Assembly: GCA_949130485.1 (NCBI GenBank)
Contig: OX422200.1
Coordinates: forward strand, 3,146,274-3,210,273
Direction of reading: 5' to 3'
DNA: 64,000 nucleotides
Origin: Agelas oroides
Taxonomy: Eukaryota; Porifera; Demospongiae; Agelasida; Agelasidae
Shown: positions 52,568 to 64,000 of the stretch, one piece after another
How the letters are laid out: each line of letters begins with the position of its first letter
Numbering within the stretch: position 1 is the stretch's first letter
Notes under the pieces: model-generated
The model's database searches: none
Told to the model about the DNA's origin: nothing
Seen by the model: only the letters and a program-made list of their open reading frames with translations
Position numbers and translations under genes: made by a program

Positions 52568-55500
52568 CTATATGGTCCTTTTGATGATGTCAGTTGCCTC
52601 CAGTAATTGTTCCTCAGAGATGATGAGAGGAGGAGCTAACTGAATGATATGGCCATGTGTTGGTTTTGTCACCAATCCGTTATCTCTCAGCTTCAGACAC
52701 ACACTCCATGCATTGATGTCTGTAGAATAGAGTTGGGGTCAAGTATGTAAGTATTATTGTTAATTGCAGAATCACTAACTTGATGGTGTATCAGATATTG
52801 AGAACAACAATTTAACAATGATGTCTAATCATGCCTTGTTTTCATTGACCAGCAACCAGCTCTTTGTGAGTTTCAACACAAAATACAGCAAAAGAAGATG
52901 ACCATCCTGCCACTAGAATCCAATTGAGGACTTGGTACATCAAAATACATGCAAAAGCAGCTCTAGCTACTAGCTAAGCTATAAGTCAAATCAGGCTAGC
53001 ATAATAAACGATTTTTCTCTGTTGCTTCCAAAGGAGTGTGCAGAGAATGATTCATGGCCACAGTATCCCTACTCAACCATCATGCCTGCACACTTAATGT
53101 GAATAGTAGGTGTGGTTTAGTCAACAAAATATTCGTCCAGCTGGATCTTGTGCTACACTTATGTCTATAGCAGGTGCTAGTCTCATAATTGCAAGCCAGA
53201 TCAACATCGGCTGGCACATCAATGTTCATTATGTGGAAATTTTCTGCACACACATAAAGTGTGAAATTAAACATAATGGGGGATATGGGAATGGGACATT
53301 TAAATGGGTGGGACATTTATGACTTAAATGGATTGGGCATTTATGGGTGGGACATTTATAGCTTAAATGGGTGGGATATTTATGGGTGGGACATTTATAG
53401 CTTAAATGGGTGGGGTATTTATGACTTAAATGAATGGGGCATTTATGGCTTAAATGGGTGAGGCAGGGTAGGTGGATGAGGCATTTATGACAAATGGGTG
53501 GGGCATTATGGCAAAGTGAGGTACTGTTTTCAGGGGATATGCTAAAAAAATACTGGTCTTCAGTGGAGTCTTTCTGATCATCGCATGACCACAGGCTTCG
53601 GTCCCTTTAAACTCCCAACCTGTGGCTTACTACAGAAAGGGTGGGACCCGGACCACTCCCCACCTAAGGGCTGCTTTGAGGAGTCCATCTCTTGGTTGGT
53701 ATTCACAGTGTCTGTGAATATACAAATAGCTAAACAAATAGGGGGTGGGGCTCAATGGGTGGGGTTATCATAATATTAACTAGGGGGATGGGCAAACCAA
53801 CATGCGGACTCTCGCTGTCATCTCGTCCTGGTGGGGCATCTGAAAGACTTGTTGTTTGATGGTAGGTGTTTCTCTACTGAAGATTCTTTCGCTGGACATT
53901 TGGCGACTGTGTCTCACAAACAAACTAGTACATTCACTGCTAGTAGCGGCATACCTATCCTAGTAATGGCATGGTTACGTTATTTATGGGGTTCACTTTG
54001 CTATTGTAACGGTGCGCCTAGGGTATAGTCGGTTCCGTAAGGCTGAGCTAGGACTAGGACTGGGCTGGGGCTACTTGGTGTAAATAATGCTATCTCAATA
54101 TAATTATACCTGAGACAATGTGATTAAGTTAATACACATCTATACACAAGTACAGTGACATAGAATGGCAAACTCTGCCTTACCTCCCTGTGGTTTAATG
54201 ACCACAGCAAATAGCAGTCCTTTTCCCCGAACAATTGTGGCGATGGAAGGATCGAGCGAAGAGAGTTCCTGTCGGAGGATAGGCTCCAATCTTGCAGCAT
54301 TCTCAGCGAGTCTCTCCTCCTCAATCACCTTGGATGAGTGGATTATTAATGAGTGCAGGTGAACAGGTATGTCATTGTTAGTAAAATATCATTTAATGAA
54401 CTAATTTAATCTATAAGGATGTAAGTGTTGAGAATTGCTTATTGCCAAGTGCATTAATGTGAGGCTCTCAATCAAGGAATGACTCCATAATTATGTAGCC
54501 TGTACCTACATGTTGATCACCGTTGGGGATGCCAACTTGTAATAAAAAATGTCATACGTCACGTTTAATCACACATACATGTGGCAATGGCTAGCTGAGC
54601 AGAGAAGGACAGCAGTGTTAGGTAATGGAAATTGGGAGAACAGCGTGGAGGGTTGTTCACAGCTTGGATAGTTGCAAGTGCCAGGTGTGGAGGAGTTGAG
54701 TGCTAAAACAAGCCAACTGTTTTACTCTGGAAACCTGCAAATGAAGGCTGCCAGTCACATTTGCACTAGTGAGGCATGATGCACATGCACACTTCCAGTT
54801 CATGAGACAGATTTTGCTAGCAGTGTAGCATGCATTAATGTAAGATAGCTTTTAGGATTTTGGAATGGAAATGGTTCATGAAAGTAAAAACAGGAAATAC
54901 TGGAATTATGTTTGCAGCAATAAGATGCAGCAAATTGTGATGTAACACTGATTTATCCTTCCACTGACCTTCAATGCTTCTATAGCCACTCTACTGGCCA
55001 GGGGATTACCACCGTATGTTGATCCATGCTGTAAAGAAATGATAACTATGCTTTGTATACCAAATATTGCTGGGTCTAAACTACATAATAATGACACAGT
55101 TAACAGCATTAGTGGTGGTTCTTTTGAGTATCTGTCTCTTCTACAATTTTAGCTAAATTGAGGAGACGGTCTTCTATAATTCCATTACAGTGGATTGCAG
55201 GACAGGTACCATATACATCAAATGTCATGCAATGTTTGTGAAACTACAACTAGTAGTAGTAGTAGTTAAACTAGTGGATGTCGATTGGTTGCCTCAATTA
55301 TGGTGAACAGGGGGCGTGGCTGATTATTGAGGAATGCGGAATGGCAAATAACTCACATAAACGCAAGTAGTCTATTTAGCATAAATATCTCTTCATTGGG
55401 AATAGTAAGTTCCATACATACAAAGTGCTCCACTTACATGTCTATTATGTTAATTAAGCCTTCATAGCTAAGGGATTCATTTCAAGGCATTTACTTCAAG

Positions 55501-58500
55501 ATAGTAACAGGTTGCAAGTAATTACACCTTACCACCTAGACTAATTGCTTCTATCCTTATATACTGCTGAGACCCAGAGATTGATGGAGCTGGCATCGAG
55601 ACATGCAATCAATGCAGGATTTTGTGCAAGAGCACAAATGAATAGAATAAAGACAAAACAGAGCCTTCAAAACAACTTATAATAATCTATATGATGAACT
55701 AATTCTACTCATACCTGTCCTGGCTTGATGGTCAACATGACATTGTCATCGGCCAGCACACCTGATATCTGCATGTTAGGAAGAACAGAACAGCACGTTG
55801 GATGACAGTCAGCTAGGTTGGACACCTAGATGTGGGCTGTCACATATCTTGCCTGCATGTCAGTGTTTAAATCCAATACTCTGTTCCACAATTTGTCTGC
55901 ATAATAAGTGTTCAAATTGCAGTACGTTTGGGTAAGGGTTAGTAGTGGTAGCAAAACCCAAAGACATACCACAGTGAATGGTTAGTGTGTGAGAGTACAC
56001 AGATGCTAGGCAGGTCTGGGGGAGACTAGATGAATTGAGATCACTTTGAGGCCATGAAGAATTACGTGTACAGTCGCACATGATGGGTGGGTGCCAGGTG
56101 TGAAGCTGATACGTCAGTTCATGTTACCTATGGAGTATACTGATTGTAAGGGTTGGTGGTTGTAGCTCAGTGGTCAGAGCACTAGCAGCTCAAGCCAGGA
56201 ACACCAGAGCAACTGCTAGTCTTCTCATTCACCTCGAACCAACAAATGTGTGCTTACATTCAGCTGAGGGACTACCATTAGGGGCCTTTAGTGATGAAGG
56301 TTAGAAACTTTATACCAGTGAACACACTAAACGCTGTAGGGCATCTTGTCAGTGTTATCATGTCAATTGCGAGTACTTTACACTGAAATGTGGCTTCTCA
56401 GTTGCACACAGTATTACTAAACTCACAGGCATTGTTCCTCCAGAAAGCGCCTTTCCGAGCACAACAATATCTGGTCTGACTCCTTCATGGTCACATGCCA
56501 GCCGCCTGCAAGAGTGTATGGTGGTACACCCAAGAACCAAATCACATCATTGCTGCAATTGGAGTGGAAAAGGTCTCAATGGGACCTACCACTTGCTAGA
56601 GCTACTAGGCTTACCCTGCATGCATATCTCCTTGAATATGTGAACTTTACTATGCATTTATAATGACGTATGGCAAGGAACAGTATCAAAGTACCATGCA
56701 GTCAACTTACTTTCCAGTTCTTGCTAGACCAGTGAGAACCTCATCAGCAACATATAGCACCTGTAACAGTTTATACAGTGCAGGTAAATCCGCAAACTGA
56801 ACGATAATGATAACATTCTAGGTCAGACTCAGCACAGTCATGATGATCAATTAACAGACACGCACTTTCCTCATTCTGAGACCCTCTTGCTAATATGGGC
56901 ATCTCAAAACTTTATAATATTAAATCATAAAAAGACTATTAAGATATGTAAATTTTTAGGCTGTTCCTCAGCCATGCAGCATGCATTGTACCCACACTCA
57001 TTTCCTTTTTACTACATGCTCTGGCCACAAAGCTATCAGCCAAGAGAGACAATTTGATGGGTTCAGTTATTTACATGTAGCTGTGTGTTTTAAGCACTCA
57101 CATTGTTTCTAGTGCATATATCTCTGACACCTTTGAGGTAGCCCTCTGTAGGGATGATCACCCCATTTTCACCCTGAATAGACTCTACTATGAATCCAGC
57201 TACATGAGGATCCGAGCATACTTTCTGAGTGTGAGTATGTGTGTATACGGGTATGTGTATGTGTATGTGTGTGTGCATGCATGAAGTGAGAATTGAGTGA
57301 AGAATAGTGCAGTACAAAGAATAAGGATGTGCTATACACATAGAGTCTGCTGCATGCATGCCTTAAGGAGCAAAGTGTTGCCGCCTTCATCTTCACATAC
57401 ATACATTGTAAGTGATGCATGCATTGTGAGACATGGCTGAGCAAACTGCAAAGTTGGAAACTTTGAGCATGTTTGCCAGTTCAAGAGCCTGCAGCAATGA
57501 GCTGAATGCAGCTCTCAGCATTGATGCCAGTTGACAGCTTCAATCAAGCAGAGGTTAAAAGAAGCCAACATGCATCAGAGGTGTGTAAACAGACACACAT
57601 GCAAAAAAAGCATGCCATTTTGTTGTGCTAGGACATCTATAATGCTTGAGCTTGTTGTTACTTGAGACATGTTCTACCAGTCTCTATCATCTGTGAGCAT
57701 GCAGCCTGTGCTGTAATATTATATGCTATACTTGAGGCAGAAGCTTAATTACTGAAATCGGATGTAAATTGAAGTTGTCATGCATGTTACAATCACTTGT
57801 CAAGACTTACATTCTTGCGTTGTTAATACCAATCCCTCTCATGCTAGATGGCAGATTATAAGATTTCATCTATCCCTTACTCTCCATCTCACTAATCATG
57901 CCTTTCTCCTCACTCAATGCAACTAGGTATTACAATGACCATCATCAGAGCATACTAGCAAGCTCAATTATGGGCAAACACGAGTGATCTCAATACTATA
58001 TATAATGGCTGTGCCATATATTTTCATGATGGGATCTTGTATGATTAAATCTAGTGGAGTGTTAGCTGCACCTTAGTTCTCACCCCATTGTGGTTTCCAT
58101 AGTTGTGTTGTATCCACACTGTTTCAAGTCACTTCAGATGACCGTATGATGAAACTGCTTTTGCCAAATGTAGCCCCCCATGCCTATACTTCTGCCCAGC
58201 TTTTCCTCGCTTGCAAACAGATGGATAATGGCAATATGCATCGTTTGACATGGGGGCCTATAGGAATGTAAATTACCTTAACCCATGGTGGAGACAAGGG
58301 CAGGGTATAAGGTTGGTCAGAAATCAGCAGTTTCCAGAAACGTGTGTGAGGCTATAGGGCTACATGTAGTACCGCGAGTTACTACCTCACTCAGAGAACA
58401 AGGCTACACTGCAAGTACATGTACATACTAAGCGTGACTGCAGTTGTGAACTTGATGTGACATCACATATGTGCATGACATAAAGTGTCGGTAATTAACC

Positions 58501-59176
58501 AACAACAATCTCATGTGAAACTAAATAAATGTATACGCACCTCCAATGCTGGCAGGTCATCGTAAGGAATGGTGAGACAGTTGGGTACAAAGGGACCGAA
58601 TCCACCAAATTTCTCGGGGTCTGTTGATGCACTGATGGCCATCGTAGATCTCCCATGGAAGCCTCCTTTGGCAAACACCAACTTGGCTTGGTACCGGGGG
58701 ATCCCCTTCACGTCATAGCCCCACCGTCGTGTCAACTTGACAGCGGTCTCTGTTGCCTCCGCACCCGTGTTCATTGGTAGCAGTTTGTCGTAGCCAAACA
58801 GCTGCGTAGTGTATTCCTCAAATTCCCCGAGAGCATCGCTGTAGAATGCACGTGAAGTAAGAGTCAGCTGATCTGCCTGTTCCTTCAGCACCTTGATGAT
58901 CCTGGGATGGCAATGTCCCTGATTCATAGCAAAGGCCGCACTCAAGAAGTCAAAGTACCTCCGCCCGTTGACGTCCCACAGAAACACCCCCTTCCCTCTG
59001 CTCAGCGCTACCGGCATGGAACCATAGTTGTGAGCTCCAAACTTATCTTCTCTGTCGAAGACAGCCTGGGCGGTGAGGGGTGTGCCATCGTGTCTGTAGC
59101 TGGCGCAAGCACGCAGGGGAGTTAGCAGCCTTCTGTGGGTCGAGGAGGCTCTTCGGACAAGGGAGAACACCACCAT
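52568..59176 (-). CDS. OAT: ornithine-aminotransferase-like mitochondrial PLP enzyme, 8 exons
   Basis: Class III aminotransferase. OAT turns ornithine and 2-oxoglutarate into glutamate semialdehyde and glutamate. Exons: 59176-58541, 57224-57102, 56760-56711, 56505-56427, 55768-55715, 55028-54969, 54328-54184, 52719-52568, giving 432 residues (human 439). The N-terminus is Arg/Ser-rich with no acidic residue for 29 positions, like a mitochondrial presequence. Lys288 in LGKALSGG matches the PLP lysine K292. Asp259 matches D263. [13 protein letters not shown] keeps the phosphate Thr. Tyr51 and Arg176 match Y55 and R180. Several positions differ from human OAT: Y85 is Ala81, W178 is His174, Q266 is Leu262, R413 is Gln409. 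The family is sure; strict ornithine specificity is not. Confidence 0.9.
53268..53520. repeat. TGGGTGGGACATTTATG tandem repeat
   Basis: About ten imperfect units of 20-30 bases with AAATGGGTGGGACATTTATG, in intron 7 of the aminotransferase gene. No other feature is recognised between 52720 and 54183. Confidence 0.8.
56147..56290 (+). repeat. tRNA-derived SINE fragment
   Basis: GGTTGTAGCTCAGTGGTCAG with GCAGCTCAAGCCAGGA is the best-preserved copy of the SINE head also seen at 12642 (minus) and 35075. It lies in an aminotransferase intron. Confidence 0.6.
57229..57285. repeat. GT-rich repeat next to the aminotransferase exon-2 acceptor
   Basis: GTGTGTATACGGGTATGTGT and further GT units start 4-5 bases from the exon, so the transcript reads a CA-rich stretch right up to the acceptor. 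Confidence 0.85.
57430..58540. other. intron 1 of the aminotransferase gene, no feature
   Basis: Unique sequence between exon 2 and exon 1 without recognised repeats or open frames. Confidence 0.5.
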
Positions 59177-59805
59177 TCTGTTCTCTGTTCAAATAGCTAC
59201 ATAGGTAAGAGCCCAAGATGCCGCAAATTAAACGCTGCCCGGAGTCCCTGGCCACACCATTCCCCACACCCCTAGCGCGCTAGCGAGGGCTGACGGGGGT
59301 TCGGTGTGGGACGGCCTGTACACGTACACGTGTTGCGAACGCGCGCACCGCGCTTGTTGCAATGTGCCCGGCCTGCGCCGTGCCAGCCTAGCGGCTGTGG
59401 CTGGCTTTGGCAACATGTAGACCTGGATGCTGTCGGTTATGCTCTGCTACCAGTTACGCCAGCCTGTTACACGTAGGCACTGAAGAGGCCCAACACTCAT
59501 GCAGTGTTGCGAGCAGACCTTTGCCTTGCTGGGGCGAATTGTGACATCAATGCCGAAAAGACACAGTCACTTATTTTTACATATATAGACTTGTGAAGAG
59601 GAGAAATGTATATAGAAAGAGGAAAAGACCCCTCCCACCAAACTCTAAGATTACATCATGCACAGTGATAATTCATTTGCCGTCTTATGTATCCTTAGCT
59701 TATTGTTCCATTATAGTTTTTCCGTTCACTGTATCTTGCTCAACTATTTAATAATCCTATGTAACTCCACAATTTTGTATTGTAACTTGTATTTGCAAGA
59801 ACCTT
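59177..59805. other. upstream region of the aminotransferase gene
   Basis: A CpG-rich block at about 59230-59420 (many CGCG and GCGC) is the likely promoter of the aminotransferase. The rest is AT-rich without features. Confidence 0.5.
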
Positions 59806-61055
59806 ACTGTAACCGGAAGTAGCTAGCTCACTAGCTGTAACCTACAGTAACTCACTGCATGTAACCTCCGGTAGCCTGTATGTAGCTGCAAGTAGCTGCA
59901 AGTAACTCACTGTAACCTCCGGTAACCTGTATGTAGCTGCAAGTAGCTGCAAGTAACTCACTGTAACCTCCGGTAACTCTATGTAACTGTATGTAGCTGC
60001 AAGTAACTCACTGTAACCACCGGTAACCTGATGTAACTGTATGTAGCTGCAAGTAACTCACTGTAACCACCGGTAACCTGATGTAACTGTATGTAGCTGC
60101 AAGTAACTCACTGTAACCACCGGTAACCTGATGTAACTGTATGTAGCTGCAAGTAACTCACTGTAACCACCGGTAACCTGATGTAACTGTATGTAGCTGC
60201 AAGTAACTCACTGTAACTTCAGGTAACCTGATGTAACTGCATGTAGCTGCAAGTAACTCACTGTAACCACCGGTAACCTGATGTAACTGTATGTAGCTGC
60301 AAGTAACTCACTGTAACCTTCGCGGTAACCTGATGTAACTGTATGTAGCTGCAAGTAACTCACTGTAACCTCCGGTAACCTGATGTAACTGTATGTAGCT
60401 GCAAGTAACTCACTGTAACCTCCACGGTAACCTGATGTAACTGTATGTAGCTGCAAGTAACTCACTGTAACCTCCGCGGTAACCTGATGTAACTGCATGT
60501 AGCTGCAAGTAACTCACTGTAACTTCCGGTAACCTGATGTAACTGCATGTAGCTGCAAGTAACTCACTGTAACCTCCGGTAACCTGATGTAACTGCATGT
60601 AGCTGCAAGTAACTCACTGTAACCTCCGGTAACCTGATGTATAACTGCATGTAGCTGCAAGTAACTCACTGTAACCTCCGGTAACTGTATCTAGCTGCAA
60701 GTAACTCACTGTAACCTCCGGTAACCTGATGTAACTGTATGTAGCTGCATGTAACTCACTGTAACCTCCGGTAACCTGATGTAACTGTATGTAGCTGCAA
60801 GTAACTCACTGTAACCTCCGGTAACTCTATGTAACCACTGCCACCGGTATTATGTAACTGTATGTAACTCAGTGCAACTGTAACTGCCTGTAATCTGATG
60901 TATTTCACTGTAACCGCCGATAATCTGGTGCAACTCAATGTATCTGCATGCCAGTAACCTGATGTAACTGCAGGTATGTAACTACAAGTAACCTAATGAG
61001 ACTGCAGGAATAACTACAAGTAACCATAAGTAACTTAACTGTAACTGCAAGTATA
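59806..61055. repeat. satellite, 50-bp unit
   Basis: About 22 copies of a 50-bp unit built from ten-base words: GTAACTCACT, GTAACCACCG, GTAACCTGAT, GTAACTGTAT, GTAGCTGCAA. Each word starts GTA, which suggests growth from an older 10-bp repeat. Both ends decay. Minus-strand open frames in it are repeat translations. Confidence 0.94.
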
Positions 61056-61424
61056 GGTAACCTTATTTATGAGCACCTCAGCTTAGCAGGAATTTAAATT
61101 GACAGACCGGTTACAGAAAACTATACTGTGGAAAACTGCTCTTATATCTCGCAAAACCACAGAATTTGTCAAAATTGGTGGTGGGCGCTTGCATGGAAAT
61201 GGGCACTTGCCTGAGACAATATGATATATACACCTGGGAACGAGGCTATGATATGCTATATGCATGTACTATAGCCTTGGTTCTCTTGGTCAATATGGTT
61301 GTAGGTATATACGAGAGAATCACAACTGACAACAGAGCTGTGAACACACTGCCAGTGGCTACATGTAGATGCTGCAACAAGTTCAAGCACGAGCGTCTAC
61401 TGTACCACATTTATGAAGAGGAGG

Positions 61425-62748
61425 AGGTCTGCCTTGTAATGCGATGTTGCATGACCTGAGTGTCTATGTTATGTCAGAATCTAGCTATCATGATGCCACA
61501 AAAGTTGTTCATGGGTCTGCTTGTGCTTTTCTCTGAGGAAGGCACCAACCAGGGTGATCTGCTGACAATTAATGTATGCCCTAGATCATAGCTACTGTCC
61601 CTCACATCAACTGTCTCATGCAGTGACACAATGACATTGAATGAATGTGACACAGGTTTGGTATGCCATTAATGCCTCCGCCTCTGCCTCTGTTAGCCTG
61701 GGTATCTTCTCTGCAGAACTGAAGAGAAGATAGGCTATTGGGTCAGGTAGGCTACCATGGGAAGACAACTTCCGCCAGACCTGCATGCATTTGGTTATAA
61801 TGCTACCAAAACTTGACTCATACACTGAAAACAACTAGAGGTTAATTTAACCCAAAATGGGTTACCTCAGTTGCAGGATCTATACCACCTCCCACTTTTA
61901 CCACAGTGTAGGGTTAGAGCCTTTGTGTACTGAAAGTCCCCAAAGGTTAGTCAATAGTTACTTCAACCACATTTTAGGTTGTCTGAGTTGCATCAGTGTG
62001 ATCGAGGAATGCTACTAAATAGGTTTTCTTGAAAGTTCATTGAGGAGCTTTTTCAGTTCCATTATAGTTAGCCTCATCTTTCAGAAGACTTATTTGGCTA
62101 CATTCCTGGCATTACTACCATAACCATGCAACCAAGGAACTATATCCAGGGGCAGCTGTGTAGGATCAAAGAAAGAAACAACAAACCAACAAACGCTGAT
62201 TTATAGGCTTTCTGAAAGGATACTAATTTAACAAAAGAGGGAAGCTTCTCAACTAAACTCTTTGAAATTCCTTGAAAAAAGGAATGCTTACAATTTGAAA
62301 GACTTTAGTTGAGAAGCTTCCCCCTTTTGTTAAATTAGTATCTCCTTTCAGAAAGCCTATAAATCAGTTGGTCACACTGATGCAACTCAGTCAACCTAAA
62401 ATGTGGTTGAACCCAAATGCTTTTGCTGTGTAGTTTTCAGAGTCCATCCAATAAACATGAATATAGTGAGAGTTACACCCCCTAGCGTTTGGGACAAAAA
62501 TGCTTGCAACCCAATTCATTGTTTGCTAGAAACCTTCACTGGACAAGGGGTGTAACACACTACCCTTGCAAAAGGAGGTGGACCACCACCTGGACCTGGA
62601 TGAATCCAGACTGCAACTGAGATGACCTTTTTAGGGTTAAATCAACCTCCAATTTTTACAGTGATATAACATCTGGCCAAAGCAATTAACAAACCTCTTC
62701 TAATGGACACACAGGTCATGCAACATCGCATTACAAGGCAGACCTTAT
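61425..62748. mobile_element. nested inverted-repeat structure, ~1.3 kb
   Basis: Four shells of inverted repeats share one centre near 62280. Outermost is GTCTGCCTTGTAATGCGATG (61429) against its complement near 62712-62745. Next is GGTTAATTTAACCC...TCAGTTGCAG (about 61842-61880) against CTGCAACTGAGATGACC...GGGTTAAATCAACC. Then TTTTAGGTTG...GAGTTGCATCAGTGTGA against 62370-62405. Innermost are TTATAGGCTTTCTGAAAGGA arms at 62203-62250 and 62303-62361. A minus-strand open frame at 61640-61834 after a TTTTCAG acceptor may be a remnant coding piece; I do not recognise it. Confidence 0.65.
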
Positions 62749-62879
62749 CTGGGCACAAGTGCCAGTTGATCAGTATGTCATCAACAAGGTCTATCAATGG
62801 AATGAGGAACAGCTACTACTGATGGAAAAAACATACCTGGACATATAGATACTGTATTTTAGTTACAACAATAATATTA

Positions 62880-63995
62880 TTAGCATACTTTAATAAATTG
62901 ATGTGTGATCGTTCGTTTGCGTTGCACATGAAGAACTGCCCGTGCTTCATCATGCACTGTCAAGTCCCATACCTGAAGTCCAAACTCACGAATGAGAATC
63001 ATGGCTAGTGCTGATTGGTCATATCTGTGGCACCCGATATACACTCCGGATCCTTTGTTCTTATCGGCTAGCTCGAAATCACAATGTAAGCGTTTTGATC
63101 CATCAGGGGCAATACACTCTTGATGTAATGCACAATCAACCCAGTAATTTAAAAACTTGGTCTTCATGAGAGAGTTGGCCCACATGACCCAGCACCCTGC
63201 TTGTAGATGTTCAAAGTGACCCATTTGCTTTCTCTCGAGTGACAAGTTCAGGTACTGTAGCATTCCATCATGGGTGAGAGAAACAATGGGCAATGGAAAT
63301 GTACTTCCAGCCACAAATGGAAATTTGGGGAGAAATGAAAGTACTTTCTCAGCAAATAATGTTCCCACCACTCTTACGCTAGAATCTCCCCAAAACACCA
63401 CTTCATACTCGCTTGTAACTTCTTTGATAATGAAGGGTTTCCACGCACATATTTTCAGGCTCCTTGTGTGTGCTGGGTACTTCTCAAACCTAAATGGACG
63501 AACTTCAACATTACAGTACCGATGAAGCTTTCCTTTCTGTTCTGCACTCAAACCTAGGTCATAAAGAATCAACTTTGTACTGGGGAGAAATTTCTGTACA
63601 GAGGCTATCATATCCTGTGCTTCATTATAATGGTTGCTGGAAATGGCAGTCACCACCACGAGCTTACAGTAAAAGAAATCTAAACACGTGCACTGCTCGG
63701 CCTCGGCTCGCTTAGCAATCTCGCTTAGTTGTATACTGCCATCAGCTTTACACAACTGCTCCAATGTCACTGTGAACGTTTCGAGAATGTTGCAGCAGTG
63801 GGCCTTCGGATCGGTCTTATTAACCAGGCCGATCAGCCCTATTTGTCTGCTAGCGCTGGAAAAGTCGACATGATACGATAGTGTGGCTATGTGTACTCTG
63901 GCAATCCCCAACTTCAGTAACAGCCTGACGCCTAGAAATAGGAGGGGCAGAGCACTGACTGCCACAACAAGTTTAATACTCTTGAAAGTCTTCAT
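62880..63995 (-). CDS. DUF1647-like type II membrane protein (putative glycosyltransferase-like)
   Basis: A single open exon of 371 residues. The ATG is five bases from the window edge and the frame is still open upstream, so a longer N-terminus cannot be excluded. The N-terminus MKTFKSIKLVVAVSALPLLF leads into a membrane anchor at about residues 7-27 with a short basic cytosolic tail, so the rest should be lumenal or extracellular. The central block VVVTAISSNHYNEAQ, LILYDLGLS, FRFEKYPAHTRSLK, CAWKPFIIKE and VVFWGDSSVRV has the pattern of DUF1647 proteins. That family is expanded in nematodes and other invertebrates, has unknown chemistry and resembles GT-A glycosyltransferase folds (VFWGDSS could be a metal site). 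At least ten cysteines fit disulfides. Function is not known. Confidence 0.6.
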   Translation of the reverse strand: MKTFKSIKLVVAVSALPLLFLGVRLLLKLGIARVHIATLSYHVDFSSASRQIGLIGLVNKTDPKAHCCNILETFTVTLEQLCKADGSIQLSEIAKRAEAEQCTCLDFFYCKLVVVTAISSNHYNEAQDMIASVQKFLPSTKLILYDLGLSAEQKGKLHRYCNVEVRPFRFEKYPAHTRSLKICAWKPFIIKEVTSEYEVVFWGDSSVRVVGTLFAEKVLSFLPKFPFVAGSTFPLPIVSLTHDGMLQYLNLSLERKQMGHFEHLQAGCWVMWANSLMKTKFLNYWVDCALHQECIAPDGSKRLHCDFELADKNKGSGVYIGCHRYDQSALAMILIREFGLQVWDLTVHDEARAVLHVQRKRTITHQFIKVC

Positions 63996-64000
63996 TGCTT

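Noticed and set aside
59806..61055. Minus-strand open frames reading SELLAATYSYIRLP repeats
   Set aside because: Translations of the 50-bp satellite that shift frame from unit to unit; no start, no splice sites.
61616..61834. Open frame containing KIPRLTEAEAEALMAYQTC as a gene
   Set aside because: It has a fair acceptor and looks partly coding, but I found no in-phase partner exon and it lies in a nest of inverted repeats. It may be a transposon remnant; I did not call it as a CDS.

Overview
The window is nuclear DNA from a multicellular animal. Every confident gene is split by GT-AG introns (the last one, a single open frame, excepted). The proteins are animal lysosomal, Golgi and mitochondrial families. 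Introns are short to moderate and packed with CA/GT microsatellites, minisatellites, tRNA-derived SINEs and small fold-back transposons. Protein similarity to the human relatives is moderate, and two copies of a CHST15-like sulfotransferase sit beside a DUF1647-type gene. This fits an early-branching marine invertebrate; a sponge is my best guess, but the sequence alone does not settle the phylum. There is no bacterial, plasmid or phage content and no CRISPR array.

Layout. 1-3.6 kb: one unplaced plus-strand exon candidate, a 413-bp fold-back transposon and a 44-bp minisatellite. 3.6-16.1 kb, minus: an MFSD1 transporter gene reconstructed in 14 coding exons. 16.3-18.6 kb, plus: a CHST15-like sulfotransferase, head to head with MFSD1. 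18.6-21.6 kb: an intergenic region rich in GTCGAC repeats. 21.6-41.0 kb, minus: an HPS1 gene (BLOC-3 subunit) reconstructed in 25 coding exons. A second CHST15-like gene (27.75-29.4 kb, plus) lies wholly inside HPS1 intron 14. 41.3-45.7 and 46.6-52.2 kb, plus: two tandem PPT2-like lysosomal thioesterase genes, the first head to head with HPS1. 52.6-59.2 kb, minus: an ornithine-aminotransferase-like gene, tail to tail with the second PPT2. 59.8-61.1 kb: a 50-bp satellite. 61.4-62.75 kb: nested inverted repeats. 62.9-64.0 kb, minus: a single-exon DUF1647-like type II membrane protein whose start lies 5 bases from the window edge.

I set splice junctions by hand. In MFSD1, HPS1, both PPT2 genes, OAT and both sulfotransferases, the listed exons keep one reading frame from ATG to stop. 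Only the last MFSD1 junction and the exact start of MFSD1 exon 3 are uncertain.

Functionally, MFSD1 (lysosomal transporter), HPS1 (biogenesis of lysosome-related organelles) and the two PPT2 genes (lysosomal thioesterases) form a run of lysosome-linked genes. It is interleaved with two Golgi-type glycan sulfotransferases. Two gene pairs share bidirectional promoter intervals of about 0.2-0.27 kb. The most notable non-gene signals are: a hammerhead-ribozyme-like fold in an HPS1 intron; CA/GT arrays that touch splice sites in four genes; patchy near-identity between the two sulfotransferases; an aminotransferase with several changed active-site positions; and two families of fold-back elements with 9-bp target duplications.
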